Shown here: one piece after another, positions 9,719 to 18,241 of the stretch
Layout: each line of letters opens with the position of its first letter
Numbering within the stretch: the stretch's first letter is position 1
Assembly (NCBI GenBank): GCA_900637675.1
Contig: LR134389.1
Coordinates: 2,170,001 to 2,234,000 of the forward strand
DNA length: 64,000 nt
Source of the DNA: Streptococcus equi subsp. equi
GTDB taxonomy: Bacteria > Bacillota > Bacilli > Lactobacillales > Streptococcaceae
Direction of reading: 5' to 3'
The notes under the pieces: model-generated
Databases searched by the model: none
What the model saw: only the letters and a program-made list of their open reading frames with translations
What the model was told of the DNA's origin: nothing
Made by a program: the position numbers and the translations under genes

Positions 9719-10666
9719 TTAGTCTTCATCTGATTCGACAAAGCGACCAATGATTCTAACATTTTCAGCAACAGAAACAAAAGCATTTGGATCTGTTTTA
9801 AGCATCAGCCACTTAAATTCACTATATTCCTCACGTGTGAGAATCGTAATTAAAACAGCCTTATGCTCATGCTTGTAGGTGCCTTCAGCATCATTGATAC
9901 TGGTTACCCCTCGGTGCAGCTTTTTATGAATCATGTGGATCACCTTGTCAGGACAGCTGGTCACAATGGTCGCCTGCATTTTCTTTTGCTTGGTAAAAAT
10001 CGCATCAGTCACTCGACTAGAAACGAAAATAGTCACCATCGAATAAAGCGCATACTGCCAGCCAAACAACAGTCCTGCAAAAGCCATAATCACACCATTG
10101 ATCATCAATGAAAGGTTACCGACATCTTTTCCTGTTTTCTTTCTAAGTGTCAGACTGATAATGTCCGTACCACCACTAGAAATGCGAGACTTGAAGCCTG
10201 TACCGATCCCCAAACCCATAACCAAGCCACCAAATATAGCATTAATCAGTGGGTCAGTCGTCAAGGTCACCTGAGGCATGATTTGGATAAAGAAAGAGCT
10301 CATACTAACGGTAATAAAGGTAAAAATCGTAAATTTATGACCAATCTTATACCAAGCTAAGACTAAAAGAGGAATGTTAGTCACGTAAAAAGCTAAAGCA
10401 ACAGGAATCTCAAAGCCCCATAAATGGTGGCTGATGGCAGAGATAACCTGAGCAAGTCCTGTTGCACCACTTGAGTAGACATGGCCCGGTTGGAAAAAGA
10501 AATTAACAGCTATACTAGACAATATGCCATAGAGTAAAGAGGCCGAAATTTTCTCTGTATACTTCTCCTTGGAAATGCTTTTTACGGCATGAAGCAAGCC
10601 AATTTTTTTGGCTCCTCTATTAATCAGGTATTTTACTCTTTTCCTATAGGTTGTTTTTTTAATCAT
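9719..10666 (-). CDS. YitT family membrane protein (third of three)
   Basis: 315 residues: a longer, basic N-terminus (about 35 residues), membrane segments with [17 protein letters not shown], and a DUF2179 tail ending in [18 protein letters not shown]. Its ATG lies inside the 3' end of aspS (8-base overlap ATGATTAA), so it is translationally coupled to aspS. It is the most divergent of the three tandem copies. Function unknown; a link to aspartate or tRNA charging should not be inferred from position alone. Confidence 0.88.
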   Translation of the reverse strand: MIKKTTYRKRVKYLINRGAKKIGLLHAVKSISKEKYTEKISASLLYGILSSIAVNFFFQPGHVYSSGATGLAQVISAISHHLWGFEIPVALAFYVTNIPLLVLAWYKIGHKFTIFTFITVSMSSFFIQIMPQVTLTTDPLINAIFGGLVMGLGIGTGFKSRISSGGTDIISLTLRKKTGKDVGNLSLMINGVIMAFAGLLFGWQYALYSMVTIFVSSRVTDAIFTKQKKMQATIVTSCPDKVIHMIHKKLHRGVTSINDAEGTYKHEHKAVLITILTREEYSEFKWLMLKTDPNAFVSVAENVRIIGRFVESDED

Positions 10667-12407
10667 GATGTTCTATTTGAAGCTGAAGCTCCTCTAATTG
10701 CTTTTCAGATACCAGACTAGGCGCCTGTGTCATTGGATCAGATGCTTTATTGTTTTTAGGAAAGGCAATAACCTCTCGAATGTTGTCCTTGCCAGCAAGC
10801 AGCATGACAAGCCGATCAAGACCAATAGCAAGACCACCATGTGGTGGGAAGCCATACTCCATAGCCTCTAGTAAGAAGCCAAATTGCTCATTGGCCTCCT
10901 CAGCTGTGAAGCCTAGTGCTCTAAACATACGCTCTTGCATGTCTTTTTGGTTGATACGAAGGCTTCCGCCACCAAGCTCATAGCCATTTAAGACAATATC
11001 GTAAGCAACAGCGCGAACCTTGGCTAAATCACCCTCTAGCTCATGGGCTGACTCTGCTGTTGGTAATGTAAATGGGTGATGAGCAGACATGTAACGCTCC
11101 TCTTCTTCAGACCATTCAAACATGGGCCAGTCAACCACCCATAGGAAATTAAACTGAGACATGTCAATCATGTCAAGCTCTTTTGCAATACGTGTACGAA
11201 GAGCACCTAGGGTATTGTTGGCTACCTCTAAGGTGTCTGCAACAAACAAGACCAAATCATTATGCTCAAGCTGTAAAGACTCTGTCAACTTACTTTTCAC
11301 ACCTGTCAAGAACTTAGCAATTGGTCCAGTAAATGCACCATCAACCACCTTCAGCCATGCCAGACCCTTAGCACCAAATTGCTTAGCAAATTCTGTCAGC
11401 TTATCAATGTCCTTTCGCGAGTAGCGATCCGCATGTCCTTTGACAACAATTGCCTTAACAGCCTGTGCCTCAGAAAATACCTTAAAGTCAATCTCCTTGA
11501 CAAGATCTGTCAAGTCTTGTAAAAGCATATCAAAGCGTGTATCTGGCTTATCTGAGCCATAATGATTCATGGCGTCATCATAAGCCATGCGCGGAAATGG
11601 CAGCTTAACCTCTATGCCCTTTGTATCCTTCATAACCTTTGCAATCATACCCTCAACAATATCTTGGATTTCTTGCTCAGATAAAAATGACGTTTCCAAG
11701 TCAACCTGTGTAAACTCAGGCTGACGATCTCCTCGTAAATCTTCGTCGCGGAAGCACTTAACAATCTGGTAATATCGATCAAAGCCCGCATTCATTAACA
11801 ATTGCTTTGTGATTTGTGGGCTTTGCGGTAAAGCATAGAAATGTCCCTGGCTGATACGGCTTGGTACAAGGTAATCACGCGCTCCCTCTGGCGTTGACTT
11901 TGTCAACATCGGTGTCTCAACATCAATAAATCCAAGATTATCCAAGTAATTACGGATAACATGCGTCGTCTTGGCACGAAGCTTAAAGCTTTCCAGCATT
12001 TCTGGACGACGAAGATCTAAATAACGGTAGCGTAAACGCGTATCGTCACTAACCTCAACACCGTCCTTGATTTCAAACGGTGTCGTTTTAGCTGTATTAA
12101 GAATGGTCAAGCCTGAAACCTTTAGCTCCACTGCACCTGTAGCTAGCTTATCATTAGCCTGCTGACGCGCCTCAACACTTCCTTCCACCTCAATCACGTA
12201 TTCACTGCGTAAGCGCTCAGCAGTCGCCATCACATCACCTGAAACGTCCTCTGGATTAATAACCAGCTGCATCACTCCTTCACGATCACGCAAATCAATG
12301 AAAATAAGGCCGCCCAAATCACGACGGCGACTTACCCAACCTTTTAAAACAATCGTTCTTCCAATATGTTCCTTTCGGACGTGTCCTGCATACATGCTAC
12401 GCTTCAT
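10659..12407 (-). CDS. aspS: Aspartyl-tRNA synthetase
   Basis: This 582-residue class II synthetase charges tRNA-Asp. It has the bacterial layout: N-terminal OB-fold anticodon-binding domain (about 1-105), catalytic core with motif 2 [17 protein letters not shown], a GAD insertion domain in the middle, and motif 3 [13 protein letters not shown] near the C-terminus. Whether it is discriminating or nondiscriminating is not decided here. The start [14 protein letters not shown] is preceded by an 80-base leader; no T-box specifier arrangement is recognisable. The last 8 bases overlap the following YitT gene. Confidence 0.98.
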   Translation of the reverse strand: MKRSMYAGHVRKEHIGRTIVLKGWVSRRRDLGGLIFIDLRDREGVMQLVINPEDVSGDVMATAERLRSEYVIEVEGSVEARQQANDKLATGAVELKVSGLTILNTAKTTPFEIKDGVEVSDDTRLRYRYLDLRRPEMLESFKLRAKTTHVIRNYLDNLGFIDVETPMLTKSTPEGARDYLVPSRISQGHFYALPQSPQITKQLLMNAGFDRYYQIVKCFRDEDLRGDRQPEFTQVDLETSFLSEQEIQDIVEGMIAKVMKDTKGIEVKLPFPRMAYDDAMNHYGSDKPDTRFDMLLQDLTDLVKEIDFKVFSEAQAVKAIVVKGHADRYSRKDIDKLTEFAKQFGAKGLAWLKVVDGAFTGPIAKFLTGVKSKLTESLQLEHNDLVLFVADTLEVANNTLGALRTRIAKELDMIDMSQFNFLWVVDWPMFEWSEEEERYMSAHHPFTLPTAESAHELEGDLAKVRAVAYDIVLNGYELGGGSLRINQKDMQERMFRALGFTAEEANEQFGFLLEAMEYGFPPHGGLAIGLDRLVMLLAGKDNIREVIAFPKNNKASDPMTQAPSLVSEKQLEELQLQIEHHD

Positions 12408-12492
12408 AAATAAGATACCAAGAGCAAATAAAGAGTCAACACTCCCTACCTGTCTTTGTTCCTTTCTCTAATTAAAAATATCATTACCACTT

Positions 12493-12501
12493 ATTATAAC
12501 A
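12493..12501 (-). promoter_or_regulatory. aspS promoter (extended -10)
   Basis: The minus strand reads TGTTATAAT about 85 bases before the aspS start, with no strong -35. Confidence 0.5.
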
Positions 12502-12510
12502 AAAACAATT

Positions 12511-12541
12511 AAAAACCCCACCCATTTGAGTAGAGTTTTTA
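12511..12541 (-). terminator. terminator of the peptide/ABC operon
   Basis: On the minus strand AAAACTCTACTC, loop AAAT, GGGTGGGGTTTTT: a 12-bp stem using three G-U pairs followed by T residues, just after the permease gene. Confidence 0.75.
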
Positions 12542-12562
12542 AGAAATAGCAGAGCCTATACC

Positions 12563-13303
12563 TTAGCTTTGCCTGTTTAGCCAATTGACTGAAAGTAAGG
12601 CAGTGGCAACCAGCCATAACAGTAACACCACAAGCTTGACAACTGAAATGGAATGCCCCAAATAAACCGTCTCTCGAATCAAGTCTCCTGCTGGTATAAA
12701 TGGCAGAAAATGATATCCCCTTAAAATCACCTCAGGTATACGTTCTGCAGGATACATTATAGGTGAAAACAATAAGCCAATCATCAACAATAATTGGGTT
12801 ACCAGCATCATCGTACTTGGAGTTGACCAATAAGCAATGGCAAAACCCATACTGATCATTGTCATTAAAACTAATGGCAAAATAAGAAACGTCGCTAAGG
12901 ACAGCTGGGGCAATATTTGAAATTTTAAATAAACAACCGCAATTGACACACCAACACCAATCAAAGCAGTTAATGTCCAAATCAATAGATCAGATAGCAG
13001 GATCAAACTTCTTAGGACGGGTAACGTTTGAATATAGCTCACAATGCCATCTCTTTTATCACTACTGATTGATTGTGCTGATACCGTACAGCCAATGGTA
13101 ATCATACCAATCGTTACTGAGCCAGAAGCAAGATAGTAGACTGTTTGCACAGTATCATCAGCAATAATAAGTGAATAACCGTAAACCAGTGCAATTGTCA
13201 TAAAAAATTGAATAACGCTACACAATAATATCAACGATTTATGGCGAATAAAGCTCCAATTTAACAAGCTTAGAAATTGGTAAGTAACACTAATCTTCTT
13301 CAT
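12563..13303 (-). CDS. ABC-2 type permease of the small-peptide locus
   Basis: About 246 residues with six hydrophobic stretches and no other domain, typical of an ABC-2 exporter permease. The start ATG at 13303 lies within the end of the ATPase gene and has GAGGAG seven bases upstream, so it is coupled to it; an in-frame ATA/ATG cluster further upstream is less well placed. Together with the 306-residue ATPase it should form an exporter. The gene follows a 20-residue peptide gene and a 74-residue RRE-like protein, so the peptide or a product of it is the obvious cargo candidate, or the pump gives self-protection. Substrate is inferred from context only. Confidence 0.82.
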   Translation of the reverse strand: MKKISVTYQFLSLLNWSFIRHKSLILLCSVIQFFMTIALVYGYSLIIADDTVQTVYYLASGSVTIGMITIGCTVSAQSISSDKRDGIVSYIQTLPVLRSLILLSDLLIWTLTALIGVGVSIAVVYLKFQILPQLSLATFLILPLVLMTMISMGFAIAYWSTPSTMMLVTQLLLMIGLLFSPIMYPAERIPEVILRGYHFLPFIPAGDLIRETVYLGHSISVVKLVVLLLWLVATALLSVNWLNRQS

Positions 13304-14210
13304 CTGACAGCTCCTCATAATAATCATTTAACCCTAACGTCGTGATACTATATTGAACAATGGTATCTGATGACAAATGTATGCCTAACCAATTCAATAA
13401 TGCTGTCATTTCCTTATTATCCATTATTGTTATAGCTTCATTGTCATCCCCACCAAGTGAGTAAGCAAATGGGTATTCTTCCAAGGCTTTTTGATCTCTA
13501 AATAAAATGGATATTCTACTCTTTGGATTGCTGGATAGGGTTTTTACCGCTCCTGAACTTTTTACTTCCCCCTTTTCAAGCAAATAATAAGCATCTGCAT
13601 ATTTTTCAACCTCTAAAATATTATGGGTGACAACAATAACGATATGTCCCTTTGCCGCCATCTTTTTTAAGTATAACCATAATTTTATACGTCTTATAGG
13701 ATCAACATCATTTGTCGGCTCATCTAGTAAAACAATCTTCGGAGCAGCAATAACAGCCATTGCAAACGACGTCAATCTTTTTAGTCCACCAGAGAGTTTC
13801 TCTCCGACAGTATTTTGCCACTTAATAAGACCGAGTTCTTGAATTAATTCCTGAACCTCTGTCTCCAATAATTTTCCGGACAGCCCTCTGATTTTTCCAA
13901 TTGATGAAATAGCCTGTTTAATTGTGATTCCTTTTAAGGGGGCATGTAGCTGAGGCATCATTGACGTATTTTTTCTAGCAATTTTAGGGGACTTGACAAA
14001 CGAACAGTCTAGAAATGAAATATCACCCACATCAGGTTTTATATTACCAATAATCTGGTTTAGTAGAGTTGTTTTACCAGCTCCATTATGACCTATCAAG
14101 GCTGTTATTTCACTGGATTTAAAGACACAATGTAAATCCCTATTGGCATAAGAGCCATCTCTGGCATACCTTTTTGAAAGTGACCTCACCATTAATTCAT
14201 ATTGTTCCAT
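13290..14210 (-). CDS. ABC transporter ATP-binding protein of the small-peptide locus
   Basis: 306 residues. Walker A GHNGAGKTT near residue 40, signature LSGGLKR, Walker B IVLLDEP followed by TNDVDP, and H-loop VTHN. The signature has Leu-Lys instead of the common Gln-Arg, a mild departure. A C-terminal extension of about 85 acidic residues follows the ATPase core, as in antibiotic and bacteriocin self-protection pumps (DrrA/BcrA type). The ATG is 10 bases after the stop of the 74-residue gene with TAGGAG between them, and its end overlaps the permease. Export of a peptide is inferred from context. Confidence 0.85.
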   Translation of the reverse strand: MEQYELMVRSLSKRYARDGSYANRDLHCVFKSSEITALIGHNGAGKTTLLNQIIGNIKPDVGDISFLDCSFVKSPKIARKNTSMMPQLHAPLKGITIKQAISSIGKIRGLSGKLLETEVQELIQELGLIKWQNTVGEKLSGGLKRLTSFAMAVIAAPKIVLLDEPTNDVDPIRRIKLWLYLKKMAAKGHIVIVVTHNILEVEKYADAYYLLEKGEVKSSGAVKTLSSNPKSRISILFRDQKALEEYPFAYSLGGDDNEAITIMDNKEMTALLNWLGIHLSSDTIVQYSITTLGLNDYYEELSDEED

Positions 14211-14220
14211 TGATTAACTC

Positions 14221-14445
14221 CTACCCATAATGACTAAATATTTCCCAATCATTACTGTTGCCATGACCACAAGCCGGACACTCTTTGAAATGTGGCCAAA
14301 GCTTATGTGTAAATGAAGCACCTGTTTCATAATTTGAATCGTTAAATTCCGTCGTAATATTAATTTGAGCGCCTATTCGAAACATGGTATCACTCAGTTT
14401 ATAAATTGGATAAATATCTTTAATACAAGGTCTGCTATAATTCAT
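14221..14445 (-). CDS. 74-residue RRE-like protein with a C-terminal Cys-X-X-Cys, possibly RiPP/TOMM-related
   Basis: The N-terminus runs RPCIKDIYPIYKLSD then FRIGAQINITTEF. This resembles, from memory of the families, the start of TOMM cyclodehydratase partner and leader-peptide-binding (RRE/ThiF-like) proteins, which begin with RPxxK and an RIG-type strand. After about 40 residues that similarity stops. The tail holds ECPACGHGNSNDW and ends SHYG. It is far too short for a whole enzyme. It has a strong GGAGGG site, and its stop directly precedes the ATPase ribosome site, so it reads as an intact operon member rather than debris. It could be a stand-alone RRE, a truncated maturation enzyme, or a precursor with an RRE-like leader. 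Confidence 0.6.
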   Translation of the reverse strand: MNYSRPCIKDIYPIYKLSDTMFRIGAQINITTEFNDSNYETGASFTHKLWPHFKECPACGHGNSNDWEIFSHYG

Positions 14446-14467
14446 TTTTTACCCTCCTAAAAATATT

Positions 14468-14496
14468 AAAGTAGGCTGATAAAAACAGCCCACTTT
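14468..14496 (-). terminator. hairpin between the 20-residue peptide gene and the 74-residue gene
   Basis: On the minus strand AAAGTGGGCTG, loop of 7, CAGCCTACTTT: an 11-bp stem with one G-U pair followed by an AT-rich, broken T-run. This is the place where RiPP operons often carry a leaky terminator that makes precursor mRNA exceed that of the processing genes. Confidence 0.7.
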
Positions 14497-14503
14497 AGAG
14501 TAT

Positions 14504-14566
14504 TTAAATGACTACCCATGAAACTTCCATTGTTTCCATCGGTTTACGCACTGTTACTTCAGTCAT
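14504..14566 (-). CDS. 20-residue peptide, candidate secreted-peptide or RiPP precursor
   Basis: An ORF of 20 codons, MTEVTVRKPMETMEVSWVVI, begins at ATG 14564-14566 with GAGGGAG immediately upstream and an extended -10 (14592-14600) about 26 bases before the ATG. It is the first gene of the operon and is followed by a hairpin. The N-terminal part is charged and the end (SWVVI) is hydrophobic with a single Trp; there is no Cys, no signal peptide and no double-glycine site. It does not match the signalling-peptide families known to me. Coding status rests on the ribosome site, promoter and position, not on homology. Confidence 0.5.
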   Translation of the reverse strand: MTEVTVRKPMETMEVSWVVI

Positions 14567-14591
14567 TATTGCTCCCTCATTTCATAGATTC

Positions 14592-14600
14592 ATTTTATCA
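14592..14600 (-). promoter_or_regulatory. extended -10 promoter of the peptide operon
   Basis: The minus strand reads TGATAAAAT. No consensus -35 lies 16-18 bases upstream (AT-rich), which fits an activator-dependent promoter facing a LytTR regulator gene. Confidence 0.5.
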
Positions 14601-14656
14601 AAACATTCAGTCTATTATTATTATTTTGTAAAAAATAGCGCTTTTCATGTCATTTT

Positions 14657-14696
14657 TGGTATACTAAATACCACAGTCTATAGGATTATGGGGGTA
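14657..14696 (+). promoter_or_regulatory. promoter and ribosome site of the AgrA/AgrC-like genes
   Basis: TGGTATACT at 14657-14665 is an extended -10; GGGGG at 14691-14695 precedes the ATG at 14699. The 90 bases between this and the peptide promoter form a divergent control region. Confidence 0.55.
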
Positions 14697-14698
14697 CC

Positions 14699-15415
14699 AT
14701 GCTTAAAATTGCTCTTTGTGATGACAATAAAGCTTTTGCAACAGCTGTAGAAGATCTATTATACCAATATAATCAATTAGTTCCAGTGGAGTTAGACATT
14801 TACGAGGATCCTTGTCAATTAATACAGTCACTGTCTAATGATTACCATATTTTTCTTCTTGACATTGAAATGGATAACATGTCTGGAATAGCATTAGCCG
14901 AGCATATTAGGAAAGATAATCTCTCTGCTATTATTATCTTTTTAACAAGCCACAAAGAATACATGGAAAACATTTTTCACGTGCAAACCTTTGATTACCT
15001 GATTAAGCCTTTAAATGAACCCTATTTTTTTGAGTGCCTAAATAGAGCTCTAAGGGTTTTAGAGCTTGACAAAAAATTTTTTACCTTTTCATCTTGCCAC
15101 TCCTACTATAGCTTAAGCTTAAACGATATTATCTATTTTGAAAAGGAAGGACGAAAAGTACTCATTCATACCAAGGACAAGACCTACTCTACCTTTTTAT
15201 CAACCAAAGCATTACTAAAAGAGCTTCCTGAACAATTTATCCAAACCCATCATTCTTATGTGTTTAACGTCAATTACTTCTATAAATTTGAAAACAATGA
15301 CATAACATTAGCTATTGATAACACGCGCTTTTTTATCATTCCTATCAGTCGGAAATTTAAGAAGGGTATTCAGGAGAACATCTTTTCCAAGCTAAGGAGA
15401 GTAAATGGCTATTAA
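14699..15415 (+). CDS. LytTR-family response regulator (AgrA/ComE-like)
   Basis: 238 residues: receiver domain (about 1-120) with acidic pocket DD near residue 8, phospho-acceptor Asp in FLLDIEMDNMSG and Lys in YLIKPL; then a LytTR DNA-binding domain (about 135-235) with the diagnostic IIYFEKEGRKV and TKALLKELPEQFIQTHHSYVFNV. Regulators of this class bind paired direct repeats upstream of peptide or bacteriocin operons. It overlaps the kinase gene by 11 bases and diverges from the 20-residue-peptide operon, which is the likeliest target. Confidence 0.93.
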   Translation: MLKIALCDDNKAFATAVEDLLYQYNQLVPVELDIYEDPCQLIQSLSNDYHIFLLDIEMDNMSGIALAEHIRKDNLSAIIIFLTSHKEYMENIFHVQTFDYLIKPLNEPYFFECLNRALRVLELDKKFFTFSSCHSYYSLSLNDIIYFEKEGRKVLIHTKDKTYSTFLSTKALLKELPEQFIQTHHSYVFNVNYFYKFENNDITLAIDNTRFFIIPISRKFKKGIQENIFSKLRRVNGY

Positions 15416-16697
15416 CGCTATTTTTCATCTTTATACATCAGTTGTTAATATTGTGATTGTTAATTATTTTTTTCGTCAGAAAAATGGTCAGCTAGCTACC
15501 TTTAAAAACATAGGTTATCTCTCTTTTTTAGTATTCATAGAATGCTGCACTCATTTTTTTGTATCAGGAAGCTATGCCTCACTGATAACCCTGACTTGTT
15601 CTTTGGTAACATCACTGATAATATCTAGTAGCTATCGTTACTCCATGAAACAGTGTATCTTTTGGTCTGTTACACTTCAAAGCATAGGTATCCTGCTAGA
15701 AGCAAGCTTAGGGATCATTTTAATATCTCTTAAATATCAAATCTCTTCTATCAGTGGGACATTTTTATTTATAAACCTGCTTACCATATCCAGTATTATC
15801 ATTATATTTGTGTTAAAGCAGCTCTTTTTAAAGACTACAGACAATTGGCTTGATGAGCAAACACAAACCAACTGGATACTAAAGCTATCTATTATTCCAA
15901 TGATAAGTCTTTCTCTGCTACTGCTACAGCTCCTTCGATTAAAAGAAGAACCTTTATTTGACTTGTTTACAATACTGCTAACACTTGGATTTATCATTAT
16001 CACAATCACTTCGCTGTATCTGTATACTTACATTTCAGATCAGCATTTACAAATGCAAGACATTAACTTAGATAGGGTACGATTCCAGTCAGAACTGAAG
16101 CATTTAGAAAATGTAAAGGAAAATCAATTAAGCATTAGGGCTCTTAAGCATGATCTACATAATCAAAACATTGTCCTATTAGGACTTCTGGAGCAAAAGC
16201 AGTACACTAAAGCCCAACAATTACTGAATCATAACCTTAACCTGCTAGATGGGACAGATACTTTCTTTACCAATGATACTATTTTAAATTATTTACTTAA
16301 TCAAAAAGCAGTCGTAGCCAAAAAGAATGGCATTGTGTTAGATATTCACTGCCTTATCCCTACAAACATAAGCCTAAAGACTGAAGTTATTTCAGTCATT
16401 ATAGGAAATCTACTTGATAATAGCATTGCCGCAACTATTCGCAATCAAAATAAAGCTGAAAAACAAATACAATTAAAGGTGAGACTCTTTAAAAATCAAC
16501 TCCACATTGATATCGAAAACTTTTTTGATCCAAAAGAGCTTGCCTCCAGAAGTCAACGGAAAAAAGACGGATTGGGAATTAAAAATGTTCAAAAAATTGT
16601 TCAACAGTATTATGGACTATACCAGCAAACCATAGACAATAACATCTATAAAGTCAGCATTATCTTCTCTAACATTGTTTTAGTTTCTCAACAATAG
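15405..16697 (+). CDS. AgrC/ComD-like sensor histidine kinase
   Basis: 430 residues. Six or seven membrane segments fill residues 1-205 with almost no extracellular domain, as in peptide-sensing HPK10 kinases. The phospho-acceptor His is in IRALKHDLHNQN (about residue 250). The N-box reads IIGNLLDNSIAAT and the G-box KKDGLGIKNVQKIV, a GHKL domain of the AgrC type. It is translationally coupled to the regulator. The signal is unknown; a peptide exported by the neighbouring ABC transporter is the natural guess, but no AgrB-like processing protease is present here. Confidence 0.92.
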   Translation: MAINAIFHLYTSVVNIVIVNYFFRQKNGQLATFKNIGYLSFLVFIECCTHFFVSGSYASLITLTCSLVTSLIISSSYRYSMKQCIFWSVTLQSIGILLEASLGIILISLKYQISSISGTFLFINLLTISSIIIIFVLKQLFLKTTDNWLDEQTQTNWILKLSIIPMISLSLLLLQLLRLKEEPLFDLFTILLTLGFIIITITSLYLYTYISDQHLQMQDINLDRVRFQSELKHLENVKENQLSIRALKHDLHNQNIVLLGLLEQKQYTKAQQLLNHNLNLLDGTDTFFTNDTILNYLLNQKAVVAKKNGIVLDIHCLIPTNISLKTEVISVIIGNLLDNSIAATIRNQNKAEKQIQLKVRLFKNQLHIDIENFFDPKELASRSQRKKDGLGIKNVQKIVQQYYGLYQQTIDNNIYKVSIIFSNIVLVSQQ

Positions 16698-16808
16698 CAT
16701 TAACCCATCACCAGCTATAAGCATAGCTGCTGCCATTCCAAACAAGAGTGCTTTCAAACTGACTACTAAAAATAGGAAAAATAGTCCTTAGTATAGGTAT
16801 AACATCAC

Positions 16809-16860
16809 AAAATCACACAATATCATTGCTATTAAAGCAACGACGTTGTGTGATTTTTTA
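16809..16860 (+). terminator. terminator after the kinase gene, possibly bidirectional with hisS
   Basis: AAAATCACACAATATCATTGCT pairs with AGCAACGACGTTGTGTGATTTT around a short loop (about 22 bp with G-U pairs), followed by a T-run on the plus strand. Confidence 0.85.
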
Positions 16861-16901
16861 GTATCTTAATGACTCATACCACTTTTTTCAGTTTTTTTGC
16901 T

Positions 16902-18182
16902 TTACTGGATACATTCTGCAAAAATGCTGGCAAAATTTGTTTGGATTTGATCAAAGCTAACTGTCATCTCTTGACGAGTTTGATTATGCTTAAGGACAGC
17001 TTGACCTGTTTTGATTTCACTTTCACCTAGGGTGATGACTACCTTTGCCTTGAAAGCATCAGCTGACTTGAATTGTGCTTTGATTTTACGTCCGAGGTAA
17101 TCGCGTTCTACGGTGAACCCCTGACGGCGAATGGCCTGTGTCAAGGCTAGCGCCGCCACATTGGCGTAAGCCCCTAAAACAGCTATGTAAACGTCCAAGC
17201 CTTCTTCGACTGGCAGTTCAACGCCTTGCTTATCAAGGATAAGCAAAAGACGTTCCAAACCAAGTCCAAAACCAAAGCCAGGGGTTGCTGGTCCACCAAA
17301 ATACTCCACAAGACCATCATAGCGACCACCAGCACAAATCGTCAGCTCAGACTGATCCACCTCTGTAATGAATTCAAAAATCGTGTGGTTGTAATAATCA
17401 AGCCCACGCACCATATTGGTATCAATAACATAAGGAATAGCAAGTACTTCAAGCATGCTGCGCACAGCATCAAAGTGAGCCTGACTCTCCTCGTCAAGAT
17501 AATCAAGAATAGATGGGGCATTTGCTACTGCAATCTTATCCTCTTTTTCCTTGGAATCAAGCACGCGCAGAGGGTTTTCATCTAAACGGCGCTGACTATC
17601 CTTGGACAAGGTCTCACGCATTGGAGATAGGTAATCAATCAAGGCCTGACGATAGGCTGCGCGACTAGCTGCATTTCCAAGGCTATTCAAATGCAAGGTC
17701 ACCTCTTTAATACCAAGCCTTTCAAAGAGGTGATAAGCCATGGCGATCGTCTCAACATCAGTGGCAGGATTGGCAGAGCCAAAGCACTCTACACCAATCT
17801 GGTGAAATTCACGCAAACGGCCGGCCTGCGGACGCTCATAACGAAACATTGACCCAATATAATACAGCTTGACAGGCTTTTGAACCTCTGGCGCAAAGAG
17901 CTTGTTTTCCACATACGAACGAACAACTGGGGCTGTTCCTTCTGGACGAAGTGTGATATGACGGTCGCCCTTATCATAGAAGTCATACATTTCCTTGGTC
18001 ACAATATCAGTGGTATCACCTACTGATCGGCTAATGACCTCATAATGCTCAAACATAGGTGTTCGGATTTCACCATAATGGTATTGCTTAAAGGTTTCAC
18101 GTGCAACACCTTCAACATATTGCCACTTAGCAGCAGCCACAGGCAAAATGTCCTGTGTTCCTTTTGGTTTTTGAAGCTTCAT
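16902..18182 (-). CDS. hisS: Histidyl-tRNA synthetase
   Basis: 426 residues from ATG 18182, which has AGAGGAAA upstream; an earlier in-frame ATG (18221) coincides with promoter-like sequence and lacks a ribosome site. Class II motifs: [10 protein letters not shown] (motif 1), [22 protein letters not shown] (motif 2), the histidine-specific [11 protein letters not shown], and [15 protein letters not shown] (motif 3), then an anticodon-binding domain. It charges tRNA-His. In many Firmicutes hisS sits directly before aspS; here 4.4 kb of accessory genes separates them. Confidence 0.97.
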   Translation of the reverse strand: MKLQKPKGTQDILPVAAAKWQYVEGVARETFKQYHYGEIRTPMFEHYEVISRSVGDTTDIVTKEMYDFYDKGDRHITLRPEGTAPVVRSYVENKLFAPEVQKPVKLYYIGSMFRYERPQAGRLREFHQIGVECFGSANPATDVETIAMAYHLFERLGIKEVTLHLNSLGNAASRAAYRQALIDYLSPMRETLSKDSQRRLDENPLRVLDSKEKEDKIAVANAPSILDYLDEESQAHFDAVRSMLEVLAIPYVIDTNMVRGLDYYNHTIFEFITEVDQSELTICAGGRYDGLVEYFGGPATPGFGFGLGLERLLLILDKQGVELPVEEGLDVYIAVLGAYANVAALALTQAIRRQGFTVERDYLGRKIKAQFKSADAFKAKVVITLGESEIKTGQAVLKHNQTRQEMTVSFDQIQTNFASIFAECIQ

Positions 18183-18241
18183 TTTATTTCCTCTTTTACT
18201 AGTATTTATATATTTTACCATAGAATAGCTTCATTAATCTG

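Noticed and set aside
12408..12486. T-box riboswitch before aspS or hisS
   Set aside because: The leaders are under 90 bases and show no specifier loop or T-box-like TGGN acceptor-binding bulge.
14446..16697. AgrBD-type thiolactone quorum-sensing locus
   Set aside because: The kinase/regulator pair is Agr-like, but there is no AgrB-like membrane protease and the short peptide has no Cys or Ser-centred AgrD layout.
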